Below, piece after piece: positions 22,447 to 36,000 of a stretch of 64,000 nucleotides of DNA. The position numbers and the translations under genes were made by a program. The stretch's first letter is position 1. Each line of letters starts with the position of its first letter. The DNA lies in NCBI GenBank assembly GCA_030533445.1, contig CM060064.1, positions 47,984,787-48,048,786 of the forward strand, read 5' to 3'. The stretch comes from Cyprinodon diabolis. Its lineage: Eukaryota > Chordata > Actinopteri > Cyprinodontiformes > Cyprinodontidae. The notes beneath the pieces were generated by a model. That model was given only the letters and a program-made list of their open reading frames with translations, ran no database searches and was not told the DNA's origin.

Positions 22447-24050
22447 CAGGAATCAGGACTGGAGCTGGGATTTCTGGGAACGTGAAGCTTCTGTGGCTCC
22501 TGCTGCAGGTGCTGCTCGTCTTATACAGTGTGTGGGCGGAGCCTCAGCCTGGACATTGGCTGCGATTGGTGGACAGGGCTGATCTGGGAGCTGATTAAGG
22601 AATGTTAGCTGATGGTAGATACTGAGCCGACCAGACGGTGTGTGTGTGTGGGGGGGGGGGGGGGGGGGGGTTGAGGAGAGACCAGTCTGTTTCAAGCAGA
22701 CCATTTTTTTTATATATATACTCTAATAATCCCAGAGGGAAATTACTCCCCAATAGTTCGACAGTTTTAAAGTAAAAATCTGGATTATTTCTATCTAATG
22801 ATCACTTTTGATTAGCTTAAGAAAATTGGCTAAAATGTTTTTATGCAAATGTTTTTGGTATATTTTCTCCATTTTCTGAGGCCCTCTGGTGGCGGTCCTC
22901 GGGTTTAAACTGCAGCGAGGAAATTTCTGCAAACTACTGCTGATGGTTTGAGGCTCTGCTTTGCATCAAATAACTTTAATAAAAGCAGAAAATGTTGCAG
23001 TTGGAGGAAAAAGAAAAAGGCATCAACAGTTTGACTTTCAGCTTTCTGGGTAAAACGGATAAAACTGACAGATTTTCATTTGAACAAAGTCAGTTTTTTT
23101 TATCAGGAGTTCAGGGACCTAAATATTGAGCAGTGCTGCCCTCTGGTGGCCGGACTGGAGAACAGCTGTTTGCTGCATTTATTTAAATAATAAAAATTGC
23201 ACTTTATTGATCTTAGAATGGATTTCCCTCTCTGTATTTAACCCCTCCCCTTGGGCAGCAGTGGGCTGCCATGGTGCGGTGCCTGGGGAGCAGTGGGGGG
23301 TTAAGGGTCTTGCTCAGGGACCCAGAGTGGCACTCTGTGGGGATCGAACCGGGTACTGCTCTAACCACCAGGCCAACACTCCCCAACATGATTTATTTCC
23401 TTAAATTACCTTAAAAAATAAACAAAGTAAAACATCGAAACTCAGATGCCTTTTTGTTCTCTTTACATTCAGCAACTCTTTATTTTAAAAATATTATAAA
23501 CTAAAGTAAAAATCATTCAGTGACATTGATTTTCTAAATGCTAAATATCCTTTTTTCTATTAGAAACATCAGTAATAATAAAAGAATAAACAGGAAAGTG
23601 GATCATAGATTTAATACTGTGGATAAAACTTTATAAATGTATAAATTATTTATTGTCTTTGCCTTTAATGAACAGTTTGTTATTCTTCAGGTGCTATGAT
23701 GGAGATCAGCTCTATGCCGCCCCCTGTTGGCTGAACTGCATGATGCTATGAACTTGGAAAGCAGATCCATTAGAACCCTTTAGCTCTCTGCATCCGTCTA
23801 GGATGCAGATTCTGCCCTTTAATGCCTTCATATTCAGCAGCTTCTTTATTCAGTAAAACATCAAATAGGAACTAAGACTTTTATTAATATTCTCTGTGCA
23901 AAAAAAGGAAAAACAGTAACAGAAAAAGTCCAACTGGAGGTTTGAAGTTGAACTAATTTGCTCTTTTTGAGGAAATGTTCAGCTAAGGCAGAGAACCAGA
24001 GGCGTGTCGGGTCCCATTGGGGGGGGGTCACTGTAACCGGATCCAGTCCC
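22447..24050. other. Intergenic between Ras-like gene and TIF1 gene
   Basis: Contains a G homopolymer run (about 22650-22670), a tRNA-like SINE (about 23200-23395) and the probable 3' UTR of the minus-strand TIF1-like gene. A reverse AATAAA lies near 23879-23884. No ORF of interest. Confidence 0.55.
23200..23395 (-). repeat. tRNA-derived SINE-like element
   Basis: The stretch ending GGGGATCGAACCGGGTACTG and CTAACCACCAGGCCAACACT looks like the reverse strand of a tRNA-like head: GATCGAACC resembles the complement of a pol III B box, followed by an anticodon-arm-like segment. Such sequences are common dispersed repeats in fish. Assignment is from motif only. Confidence 0.5.
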
Positions 24051-27000
24051 TCAGTTGGAACCGTCTTCCTGTTTTCTTTTCTTTTGTCTGTTGGCTGCAG
24101 AACCTCCCCTCAGATCCAGGAAGTCCCTCAGTCTCTTCCTCAGAAGCTGCAGCCTGGACTCAGACATGCATCCTTCTTCTTCGTCTTCGTCTTCTTCTAG
24201 TTCCCTCTTCTTCCTGCTGGTGTTTGCAGAGCTGCTGGGTTCTGTGGGGTCGCTGCAGTTTGGTGGCTTCAGCAGAGAAGGATGAAGCTCTGAACCCAAA
24301 GTTTCCACCAACTTCTTCTGGAAGTTCTGCTGCAGCTCCGTTAGAGACGCGTCCTGGAGGAGAGGAAGCAGAACATCTGAAACAACTAAAGTTCTCCAGG
24401 TTCTCTAATGTTTCCCTGTAGACCCTCACAGCTTTCTGTCCAAATTAGGACTGAAACTAATTAATATTTTACCATTTGATTAATCGATTAATTATTAGAC
24501 AGCAAAAGGTTCATTAAAGAAGATTTTTCATGTGAAACTGAACTTTTCCACTTCAGGAGTTCTGGATAGAGAATAATGACAGACCAAATGTTTTTTTTTT
24601 TATTCTTAAATGAAAAATGTTTTTATATTTTCCATTACTACTTCTGCTGTCGACTCGTTTGCTGTTTTATATTTTACTGATCTATTGTGTTTTTCTCCCT
24701 CTACCTGATGGTGTGGGTGTTAGCGAGCATAAAGAGCATCATGGCGTTATTTGCACACGGTCCGTTATTGGCCATGAACTTTTGTTCATTGATCATTTTA
24801 CTTCTGCTTTAACTCCTTCCAGCCTCATCGGCTCTGACACTTTAAAATGTTGACCACCTACGTTCCCGTTTAGAGGGTGAATTTTTCTCGCAGACTGAGG
24901 CTGTTTGGCGTCGATCAGAACATCATGTTTTTATCCGGCGGTGATGGAGGGCGCCATCAGGTTTGGGATGACGGCGTGGACCCGTCCCTCATCCTTCATC
25001 AGGAATACGAGTTCCTTCCTTCTGGCAGAAGGTTCAGAATCCCAAACCGACTCGCTCTAAATGCTCCTTTATCTCCTCCTCCATCAACATCTAACCAGCA
25101 TTTTAAATAGATCTATAGGAGAAACGAGTGAAATAACTCGCTGTTCTTCTTGTTCTTCTAGTGTTGCATGTTTTTTCTAATTTCTTATTAGTGCGTACGT
25201 CACCTATGTGTGTGTTTTCAGCTGGTATTTATTGTTTCTAATGGCAGCTACTAGTATGAACTGCTCACCTGGGTTTATGACTCATTTCCCAATAATAAAG
25301 TAGATTCTGCTATTTTTTACAATCTTGGTTTAATTCCTGCTTTAAGTGTGTCGCTCTGTCAGCAAAAGACATGTTTTAGAGTCTCTATACTCCAGTTAAT
25401 TATTAATAATTGATGATTAATTAATGATTATTTCAATAATCGATTAATAATACTTAGTCTGAACTTTCAGGACAAAATCTCAACCTGAAGCATTTTTGGT
25501 AAAAACAACAAAGTTAAACAGAAACTCTGTGCAGGAGCATCAGCCCTCTGGTTCCACCTCCGACCTGCTGCTCCTTCCATGAATCCATAGAAACGGGTCG
25601 GGTCTCACCTGCGGGGCGTCGCTGAACATGTGCCAGAGGTCAGAGACGAGCTCTGCAGGCGTCCGATAGGCTGGAGACAGACGGAGGCTGAGACGCTCCG
25701 ATATCAGCATCAGATCCGACCAGAAATCCATCTGAAAGCAGAGACGCCATCAGCAGCAGCCACTGAAACCAGTTAGGGCGCCATCGCGGCGCCGCGGAGG
25801 GATCATGTTTGGAGGTTAAACAAGCAGATCTGTGGTTCAAATAAAGTTTTCTTGGTTTCTCTACAATAAACTAAACATCTGCAGCACAGAGATGATCTGA
25901 GATCCAAACCTTCTAAAGGTTTCTGCAATAAACCAGGGGAATAAAGGTCAGAATAAGACGCTCACCTTTGAAAACTCGACATAAACACAAGTTCAAAAGG
26001 TCCTGCGGACTCAAAGATTAAACCAGAAAATATTAAAAAATGGCGGCTGCTGGGAGCGTTTCCACGTCCAGCCAGGAGCAACCAGACGGATGCTGAAATA
26101 ACGAGAACTGAGAGTCTAAAACGGCTCACACTGGAACACAGCTTCAGAGTCGGGGACAAAAATAGAAGAAAAGCAGATTAATGTAGTAAACCAGGGCGCT
26201 ATTTTCCACCACATTGTGATTAAAGACGTAATAAAAAGACAAAATGGTCCAGAATGGGCATCATTTTAATCTGAGTTCCAAAGATGGAAGCCAAACAGCT
26301 CAATCAGACGGCAGGTTGGTCAAAAACAGCATGAATCTGGTAAAACGGCTCATTGCTGCTTAGCTTAGCTTAGCTTAGCGGCAGTAATTCCAGTTGGTTC
26401 CACTAGTCTGAAGGGAAGAACAGCAGGACCGTCCTGCAAACAGGAACCATCTGAAGGGAGACAGATGAAGCTCAGCAGGAGGAATTTAAATTCATGGTCT
26501 GCGTCCTCCGAGGACCCGGTCTACCTGGACTGGATGCTTCCAGGTCCGTGAAAATAAGGAGACCTGAAGAGTTTTGCCTCTGGATTCAAACAGGTCCAGC
26601 CTTCCACGGCTGCCTACGCTCTGTCGCCTAGCAACCGTGTCAGTTGACACACAAAGCAGGAAAAGAATAGCCTAGTAAACCAGCCCCCTGTAATGGTTGC
26701 TAGGCGACAGAGCGTATCGGTGGTGAAAGCAGGAGAAGGCTGGACCTGTTTGAATCCACAGCAGAAACTCTTCCAGCCTCCTTCCAGTCCAGGTAGACCG
26801 GGTCCTTGGGGGGTGCAGCCGCTGAAATCCAACGCATCGTTTCTGCGTTAAACATTTAATCTCTCTGAGCGTCCTGTCTGGTTCCAGGTGATGATCGTCT
26901 CCCCCTAGTGGTTTGGAGTTCCTTTGCAGCTTAACTTGCAGTTGATTTTGCTGCAGCAGCATTCTGTCTTTGGCCCCGTCCACACGAAGTCAAACCCTGG

Positions 27001-30000
27001 CCTAAATTCACTAATTTTTCACCAAACCAGCCTCTCATCCACACGAAGCCGGCGTTTCGGGGGTCTGTAAACGATCTGTTTTTTATTCAGCCTTCAGAGT
27101 GGGAAGATTTTGAAACGCCGTTTTCGCGTTTCCATCTTTAAGCTCTGACCGCATTTTTTTTCACAGTATCACAACAACAATGGCGCCGTACTGTGTTGAA
27201 TGGTTGCTGCTCATGCTACTCACCCTGCTGTCGGGCTTACAACAGAATCTTCTTCTTCTGGAATATCTCCAGGAAGAACAGAGCAATATCGACCACATAG
27301 TTCAGCACCTGAATCTGACTGAACCACCAAAATGGACCCGCAGGGCAACCATGTATAAATATTAGTGCGCATGCCCAACATTTCGTCGCCTATTTTTGCT
27401 TCGGCACCACAGCGCCACTTACAGGCCTGGCATACATTTTGCAGCGTTTTCATGCATTCGTATGGACGATCACATTTATTTTACGTCTCCGTCTTTACGG
27501 CAAACGTTCTAGAAAATATTAGCGTTTCGTGTTCGTTTTGACTTCGTGTGGACGGGGCCTTTATTTAACTGCAGAGTTTGCAGGAACTCCTGTTTTGCAT
27601 TATTGGCACCTCTCAGCCACCGTACTGGGGCAGGATGCAGACAACGCCTCAGCATCTCCCCCCCCCCATTTACTGGGACATTCAAACTAATGGTCAAACT
27701 TTTTCTTTGGCTTTTTTAAAATCTGAGCCTGACATCTCGTCTTAAAGTTTTGGTTCTGATCACTGCAGGACCCAGATCCGTAACTGTGGTTGGTAACAGG
27801 AAGTCCTTCCAATTGCCACTAAAGGCCTGTACACAGGAAGTGATGCGCTAACCGCTATCACCAGAACCGCCCTGGGTGTGAAAACAGACCTGTGAGAAGC
27901 GTGTGCAGCCGTCGACCTTCAGGTGCAGCAGGAGAGTCTCACATCTCTGAAACACACAGAACCGCGTTCAAACAAGCAGAACCGGGCCGACCGGACCTCA
28001 CACAATGATGTAAATAGGTTCTAAAAGCCGACCCACCCTCTGGTCCTGCAGGCTGAGGGAACACTGCGGGCTCCTCGGTCTGTCGGAGCTGAAGGGGTCC
28101 GACGGGTCGGACAGGTCCTGGCACAGCGAGCAGACCAACTCGGACCTTCAACACAAACATCAGGGACGCAGTTTAAAACCAGCGACAAAATGTTTGTTGT
28201 TCTGACCTGCAACGTAAAGCAGCTCCGTCTGTTTGATGGAGACAAGTCAATACATCATCGTTAACTAGAGTTTAAAACATGCTGGTTAACTAAAGTAAAG
28301 ATAAAACTAAGGAAAAACCAAAACTGCAATAAGAATGTAAAAACTAATGAAAAAATAAAATAAACAGCCTAGTTTTAGTCTGTGTCTTTATCATAATGCA
28401 TTAACAGAAGTTGTGGTTGTACCGCATCACACCAGCAGAGGGCAGCACAGCAGTCAGGTCCTTGGTGTTGCTGCAGCGATTGGTTCTTAACTGGGATTTT
28501 ATTTCTGTTGTGATTTTTGTAGTTCTGAACTGTTTTTTAGTTGAATCACGTAGAAGTTAAACTGGAACTAAGTATTTTTTAAATAAATACTAAACTAGCA
28601 AACAAATAATAAAAAAAATATTTAAAATAAAATATAAAATCAGAACTAAAAACCAAAACTGTCTCAGCCATCTAAACCTGGGTGTAGTGATGAACCTTCA
28701 GAAGCTCAGCGACAGGAACACAGTCAGTCTTCTACTAAAGAAGCTGTTTTGTTCAAAAAATGTGAGTTTATAGAGGACGAAATGATCAGACGCAGACAGG
28801 GATTTAGAACAACAGCCTCTGCAGAAGGGAGAAGAACTGCTAGCTCACAACCAGCACCTTTTCTCCCTGCTCCCTTCACAGTAGAGCCTTTTATTAAGCG
28901 ATCACAACAGGATGGGGGGGGTCTTAAGACAGGATGACCCTGTAATGACCTTCTGGCTGGAGGCAGGTCTTCAATGGTTCATATGTACACACTAACTGTC
29001 TTCAATAAACCTAACAGAAGGACCAAGTCCTTTAGTCCTAGAGATGTTCTTCAGGGGATTGAACTGATCCTTGCAGCGGTGAGTGGTGGGAACATTTATG
29101 AGTTTTATTCTATCAGTATCATAGTTCCAAGGCCACAACATGTGTGAGTGAGGAGTGTTTGGATACAAGAAATAAGGTTCTATATAAGGTGCTGAAAGCA
29201 CTGGATGACTGGCACATACCTCACTGAAAGGGCCCAACTGAACCTTGTATAGGAACCTGGTTCAAAGGATGAGGGGCAGCCAAGTTGACATTATAGAATT
29301 CAATTCTATTCAGTTTATTTCTATAGCTCCAATTCACATCATGTCATCTCAGGTCACTTTCCAGTTCACCAGATCATCCAGTCAGATTGATTCAAAGTTT
29401 TCTATCTAAGGAAAACCAGCTGATTGCATCGACTCATTGACTCTTCAGCAATCCCTCACACTAAGCATGCTTGTAGCGACAGTGGAGAGGAAAAACTCCC
29501 TTTTAACAGGAAGAAACCTCCAGCAGAACCAGGCTCAGTGTGAGCGGCCATCTGCTGAGGCCCACTGGGGTTCAAGGAGACAGAAGCAGACATAGAAAAA
29601 GAAGCATAGATACAAAAGGCAACTGTCAACCAGCTCCACAGGCGGCCCCGTCCAGGAAACACACAGCCAGGCAGACTAGCTCCGAGCCAGCTCCCATGTC
29701 AGAGGATGAAGAGAGCACATCCAGTTAGTCACAGTCAGAGAAACAGGACTACACTGGAAAACAGGCCAAGCTCCAACATCTAGAAACAAAGGTGTTGATG
29801 GCAGCAGCACAGCTGATATTTTTCTCCAGGATGGAGTCACAGCCAAACAGGAACAGACCAGATGAAGGGGGGGCCACGTGAGAAACAGTCTGCGATCTGA
29901 TTGTTCACCCCAGGTGAATACATTGCCCGTAGGGTGGACAGATGAAGAGCAGCCCATTTCAGGAGATCCCTGGACACCTTCAGAAGTTGCGTAACCTGGT

Positions 30001-33000
30001 GCCCCATGGTGGTTTATGAGGTGAACTATGGCTGTCATTTGTCCGAACCTGTACCTGCCTCCCCAGTAGGTTGGGCAGAAAGCACCTGAGGGCCATGTGT
30101 ACAACACCGCCAGCTGCTCTGCGTTGCTACACAGCACCCTAGCACCTACGACTGGCAGATCTGGTGACCACTTTCTTTTAACACACCACCATTTCCATAG
30201 GGACTCCTTTGGACAAGAACGTCCCCTTCCTGCCCAGGGGCCAAGGCATGAAGGCTCACTGTGAGCTCATTGTGTCCAAAAAGCTCAAAAGCTTATGCCA
30301 TACATGGCGAAAGGATGAAAGAGAACTGAGGGTTAAGTTGCTTTAAATCCAGATTTAAAACTAGATTATTGTTTGATAAGATGGATCAATTTTAGATGAT
30401 TCAATTATTTACATCCCCACTTGTAAACCATAAAGTATTTTATTGTTTTTTTTCCCTCCGTTTAATTTCTTCTAGTGCTTTAAATGAATATGTTTTATGG
30501 TTTAATCTCAGCCTTTCTCTACTTGTTCATGTCTTTTTTGGACAGTAAAAGTGGTTCCTCCTGGTTCTATTGGAGGTTTCTTCCTGTTCAAAGGGAGTTT
30601 TTCCTCTCCACTGTCGCTACAAGCATGCTTAGTGTGAGGGATTGCTGAAGAGTCAATGAGTCGATGCAATCAGCTGGTTTTCCTTAGATAGAAAACTTTG
30701 AATCATTCTGACTGGATGATCTACTCACCCATATGAGTTTAGTGTCATTTGTTAAACAAAGCGGCATGTGTATGACATAGACTTGGGCAATGTGGAGTCA
30801 ACAAGTCATCTCCATGTCATGTATTTAATCTACCCAGCCAATTAACCAGGTGAGTCCAATCTGCACAGGTTAATTGACGGTGAAGATTGGACTCACCTGC
30901 TTCAGTGGCTGGGTAGAACAAATACATGACATGGAGATGACTTCTTGACTCCACATTGCCCATGTCTGGTATGACGTCATCCGTGCGCGCCGGCTACCGT
31001 TCATTCTTCCTGTCCGCTGAACTGCTGCTAGTTTTCCTCACATGCCTGGAAGGTGTCTAGAGCTGCTACCACAGATGATCTCGCTCTCCAAATGGAATTG
31101 AACGATTCAGATTAGCTAGAATGAATAGAAGGGGTAGAGCGTAGCCGCCTGTGGCCCGGGCTGCCTGTCACTACTCCAGTCCGCCGCGCGGATGACGTCA
31201 GACATACTCCTCTTTGTTTTAACGGAATATCTTCAGAACGGCTCCAAATGACACAAAACTCATATGGCTGAATAGAACATGATGGAATAACGTAAAATCA
31301 AGGGACCAATGTATAAAAAAAACTGTTCCCCTTTAACTCCTACAAACTGCTCAGTAGGAACCATTGATGATGACATTATCTCCTACCAGATGTCTGGTCC
31401 AAATGGAGGGACGTGGCAGTCCCTGTGGTACCCCCGGCTGCAGACTGTGCAGATCTTCGATGCACTGGCTGATCCACAGGCGGCGCAAGAAATGACCTCC
31501 AAGGACAGCGGAGACTGAGGCTCTGTGAAGTCCTCTGTGACCTCAGAGGAGTTATCAGTGACAGCCTCTAAGGAGTCCTCTTCACTGGACTGGAAGACAG
31601 CAGAACAACAAGCATGAAATGACCCAATCAGAGGGACAACTATGCCTTCTTTAGATTTATCATAATGATGAATGGACCTGAGCATTCTCCTCCACCTCCT
31701 GCAGATAAAGCTCATCTTCTTTGCTACCAATGAAATGGTACCGAGGTGGGGGACGTCCATGTCCAGGAAGGGACAGGGGAAGTCTCAGCAGAGACACCGT
31801 GGGCTGCCACTGGAGCTGTCTGTAGTCCTGCCGGTCAGTCCTGGAGCTCGGTGGCTCTTTGCTTTCTCCATCTGATGCTTCAGAAGAAGACAGCTTCAGG
31901 CCAAGTTCAGGTTCTTCAGACAAGGCCAAGGACAGCTGGTCTTCAGAAGGTACCGGTGAGGCTAGCTCACTGAAAACATCCATCGGTTTGAATCGAGACG
32001 TGCACGGTTTGACTTCGTAAACATCAGGAGATGACTCCTCTTCAGGTTCATTTGCAAGGACGGTGACCTCATCATCTGAATCTCCAGGTGAAACCGGTTT
32101 CATGAATGTTGGCCTTTCTTCACAACTCGATCTGACCTCGTAAACCTCGGGTAGAAACTCATATTCTGAGGAATCATCTTCCTCAGACAAGACAATGGTG
32201 ACTTCTTCCGAAGTTCTATGGGATGTTTTTTCAGACCTTGGGGTTTCTGTATAACCTGCTACAGGTTCAGAGTCCTCGGACAACACGGTGACGAGCTTCT
32301 GGTCTGTGGTTCCAGGTGTTAATGAATTAAAGGAAGACTGGGATTCTTTGGTTTTGGTTGGATCTAAATTGAGGTTTTCAGATGAAGACTGCTCTACCAC
32401 AGGGTCCGCTTTTTCTAATGAATCTGCTACTTGTCGGCTCTCTGGTGTTTCACTGGATACGGGTCTCTGGTTCTGTCTGTTTTCATCAGTTGTGCCATTA
32501 CGGGTCAGATCAGACCCACCGGTGATCAATTTGCTTGCTTCTGGTCCCTGCTGTCCATCTCTGGGACAGACCTTGTGGTTGAGGGCAGGGTTGTCCTTGA
32601 AGTCAGGATTCTGCTGCTGGTTGTTCAGGTTGAGAGAAACAGGTGCAACTCTACAGGCGAGGTGTTGGTCTGAGAGGTGCTGGTTGCTTGAGTCAGGACA
32701 GATTTCTGGAGCTGGAAGACTCCGCCCAACAGAGGGAAGTAATTGAGGACTTACCAGAACTGAAGCATCCTTTGAACTCCCACAGCCTTCCTCAACTGTA
32801 AGGGTGCTGCTCTGAAGCCCTGGAAGTTGGGTCAAGTCCGAGGAAAGTCTGATATTGGAGTCAAACACCGGGTAAAGGGAGTTTGAGTTGGTCAACAGCA
32901 GTACATGAGACTGGTTCTGAGTGGGAACAACTTGTTGGTTCAGGGTCAGTATTGGCAGGACCGCGCTGATGGGAGCGTTAGATAGTAAAGGAGTCGTCAC

Positions 33001-36000
33001 CAGAGGTACTGAGCTTATTGGCTGAACAATGGCAGACTGAGCTGCGGTAGAAATCACCTGGGGCAAGATGAGATAACTGGAAGATGTAGAGGAGGTTAAA
33101 GACGGAAGGAGAGAAATGGAGGTTGAAGGACGGATGAGGGTAGAAGCCTTGCTAGTTGTTAAAAGCTTGGGAATGGTTGCTGGATAGACGACGGGTGAAG
33201 GTTGGCTGACAGTTGGTGGTTGGCCCACGGTTGGTGGATGGCCCACGGTTGGTGGTTGGCCCACGGTTGATGGATGGCCCACGGTTGATGGATGGCCCAC
33301 GGTTGGTGGATGGCCCACGGTTGATGGATGGCCCACGGTTGGTGGTTGGCCCACGGTTGGTGGTTGGCCCACGGTTGGTGGTTGGCCCACGGTTGGTGGT
33401 TGGCCCACGGTTGGTGGATGGCCCACGGTTGGTGGATGGCCCACGGTTGATGGATGGCCCACGGTTGATGGATGGCCCACGGTTGATGGATGGCCCACGG
33501 TTGATGGATGGCCCACGGTTGATGGATGGCCCACGGTTGGTGGTTGGCCCACGGTTGATGGATGGCCCACGGTTGATGGATGGCCCACGGTTGGTGGTTG
33601 GCCCACGGTTGGTGGTTGGCCCACGGTTGGTGGATGGCCCACGGTTGATGGATGGCCCACGGTTGATGGATGGCCCACGGGTAAAGGATTCCTATGGACA
33701 GTAGCTTCAGGGAGGTTCTTGCAGGTAGGTTGCTCTGGTGAAGGAAGGGATTTTCTTTTCTTAGTAGAGATTTTTGTAGAGTCTGTGCCAGCCTTCGTAT
33801 TCTTCCAATGAAACTTGACAAACAGTTTCCCTGAAGTGGACTCTAGTTGAGACTTGGTTAGAACGTTAATTCGGACTGTGGAGTTGGAACCTTTGGTGGA
33901 GATGCTTTTTGTGGGTTCTTCAGACAAACAGACGGGTGGCCCGTCTGGTTTCATTTCTTCCGGTGTTTTTGGACTCCGTTTTTCCTCCACCCTACCAGGA
34001 CCCTTGGTGTTAATGGTTTGGGGGGGAACTTCTGAACATGGAGAGAAAAACAGAGTAGAGGAAGGCAATGAAGGCAACATGACAGGTGTAGTGAGATGGA
34101 AAGCTTGTGATGGCCCCTTGAACGAAGGAGGAGGAGCTGTTTGAGCAGATGAAGATGGTATTTGCTCAAGAAGGAGACTAGAGAGAAAAGGATTCCTTCT
34201 TTGAATGGATTTGGGGTTTCTGGATCTAATGACTGCGGCTGATGGAGCAGCAAGGCTGGAGGTAGTTGGAGGGACTGCAGTAGATGCAGAGGAAATAACC
34301 AAGGAACCACTGCTGGTGTCCAGGTGGGATAATGTAGTGGTGGAGGCCGCAGTGTAGATAGGTTTGGATAACGAGGAAGACTTGGAAACGGGGGTAGGAG
34401 GTAGACTGGATTTAGCGGAAGGAGGGCTTGAAGTTCTCGACTGGAGAACTGACTCAAGCTCTTTTAAGAAGTCCACGGTGGGTATCTCAGAAGAGGAGTT
34501 GGAAATGCTGAAGGTGGAGGAAGGTGTAGAAGAGGAGTAGGGTGGAGGAGGCGTATGACGGGGTGCAAAACCATCAGTACTGCTCCCCGTTCGGAGAATG
34601 GTGCTACAACAGGATGCCGACAGGCTGGAGAAGTTGGATGATGTGACAGAGGCATCTGTATGCGATAAAGAGGCTGAAGCATGAACAGGAACGCTGCTGG
34701 AGGTAGGGGTGATGATGAGCGAAGAGGAGGAGCTGGATGCAGTTTTATGTTGGGGGATGGAGAAGGGGATCCAGGAGATGTGGACTTTACCTGGAATCAG
34801 AAACGACATGTCAGACTTTCTATACAGAACCAGCTTCACACCAGAACAGAGCGCCTGCTAAAGTCCAGACCCGACCCAGAACGAGAGTTAAGCAGGGTGT
34901 GATATACGGGTCAATCTAAAAAAAAAAATAACCTTCTGCGTAAAGAGGCAACATTTTTGGTGGGTCATCTCAACTATCATCTAGAACCAGCAAAAATTCT
35001 GGATACGGGGAACGGGTCCATCAATGGAAGCTGATGGTGTCCCACCCTGACCAGGTGACGAACTACAAACACCGGCAGAGGCCTCCTGAGCTTTAAACGC
35101 ATCAGGAGGAGACGCCATCATGGGGAGAACCGGCATCACACATTCTACTAGGGCAATTATTTTCAAATCCATTAATCTGTTGATTATTTTTGCAGTTAAA
35201 AATTAGGAAGCCAAATGTTACTTAAATAATATTTTCTTTATTGAAATTAAACCAGATGAAACTAAAACTTTTTGACTTGAGGAGTTCAGGAGAGAGCATA
35301 ACGACAGATGAACACATTTTTATCTTAAATGCAAACATTTTATATATATTATATATATATTATATATATATATCTATATAAATCACTACAGGCAGCCTCT
35401 TATGCTACGTTCACACTGAACCGAACAGAAGCAGCAAAAACACGCAGGCCTCTTCTTTTTTTATGCTTGTACCAGTTTAGTTCTGACGCGCGGCTGAAGC
35501 ATCTTTGCTGCTCTAGCTGCGCGGCGGTAAAGTGGGTCTGATGCGCGGTGGGCGGAGCTACTCTATCCTTTCTCTGCCTGGAACAATGGCGGCTATATTA
35601 GCTGTGATCAGCGGGTAGAAAGTAGTTAGAATCTATGTTGAAGTGAGAAAGTCCTCCTGAAAACATGGTCTGTGCAGTCAGTTCATCCAGATTACCATCC
35701 TGCCTTCAAAGATTATTTCTCTGTGGGAGCCGCTCAGACCCCCACATACCGGCGCTGCGCTGTCACTGGGAATCCCCAGCAGCAGCTGCCTCAGGCCCGC
35801 TCGCCTCTTGGGGGTTTTCCCCTCCTGTTGGTGCGGCTGGAAGTAGATGTTAGCGTTTTTCAGGTCTGTGCTACAAACTGCAGGCAGCAGGATAATAAAA
35901 GCCAACATATTCTGCCGGCAGGTTTCTACATTTGAAGTTCATTTAGCCGTTAATTAGGGTGACAAGATTTGGGTTTCTGAAAAGGAGGACACATTTTTCG

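Noticed and set aside
29676..30137. 153-codon minus-strand ORF
   Set aside because: It spans an L2-like tail and unrecognised sequence, has no domain, and its end is the reverse tail repeat.
33213..33704. Plus-strand ORF of [12 protein letters not shown] repeats
   Set aside because: Antisense shadow of the in-frame coding minisatellite in the TIF1-like exon.
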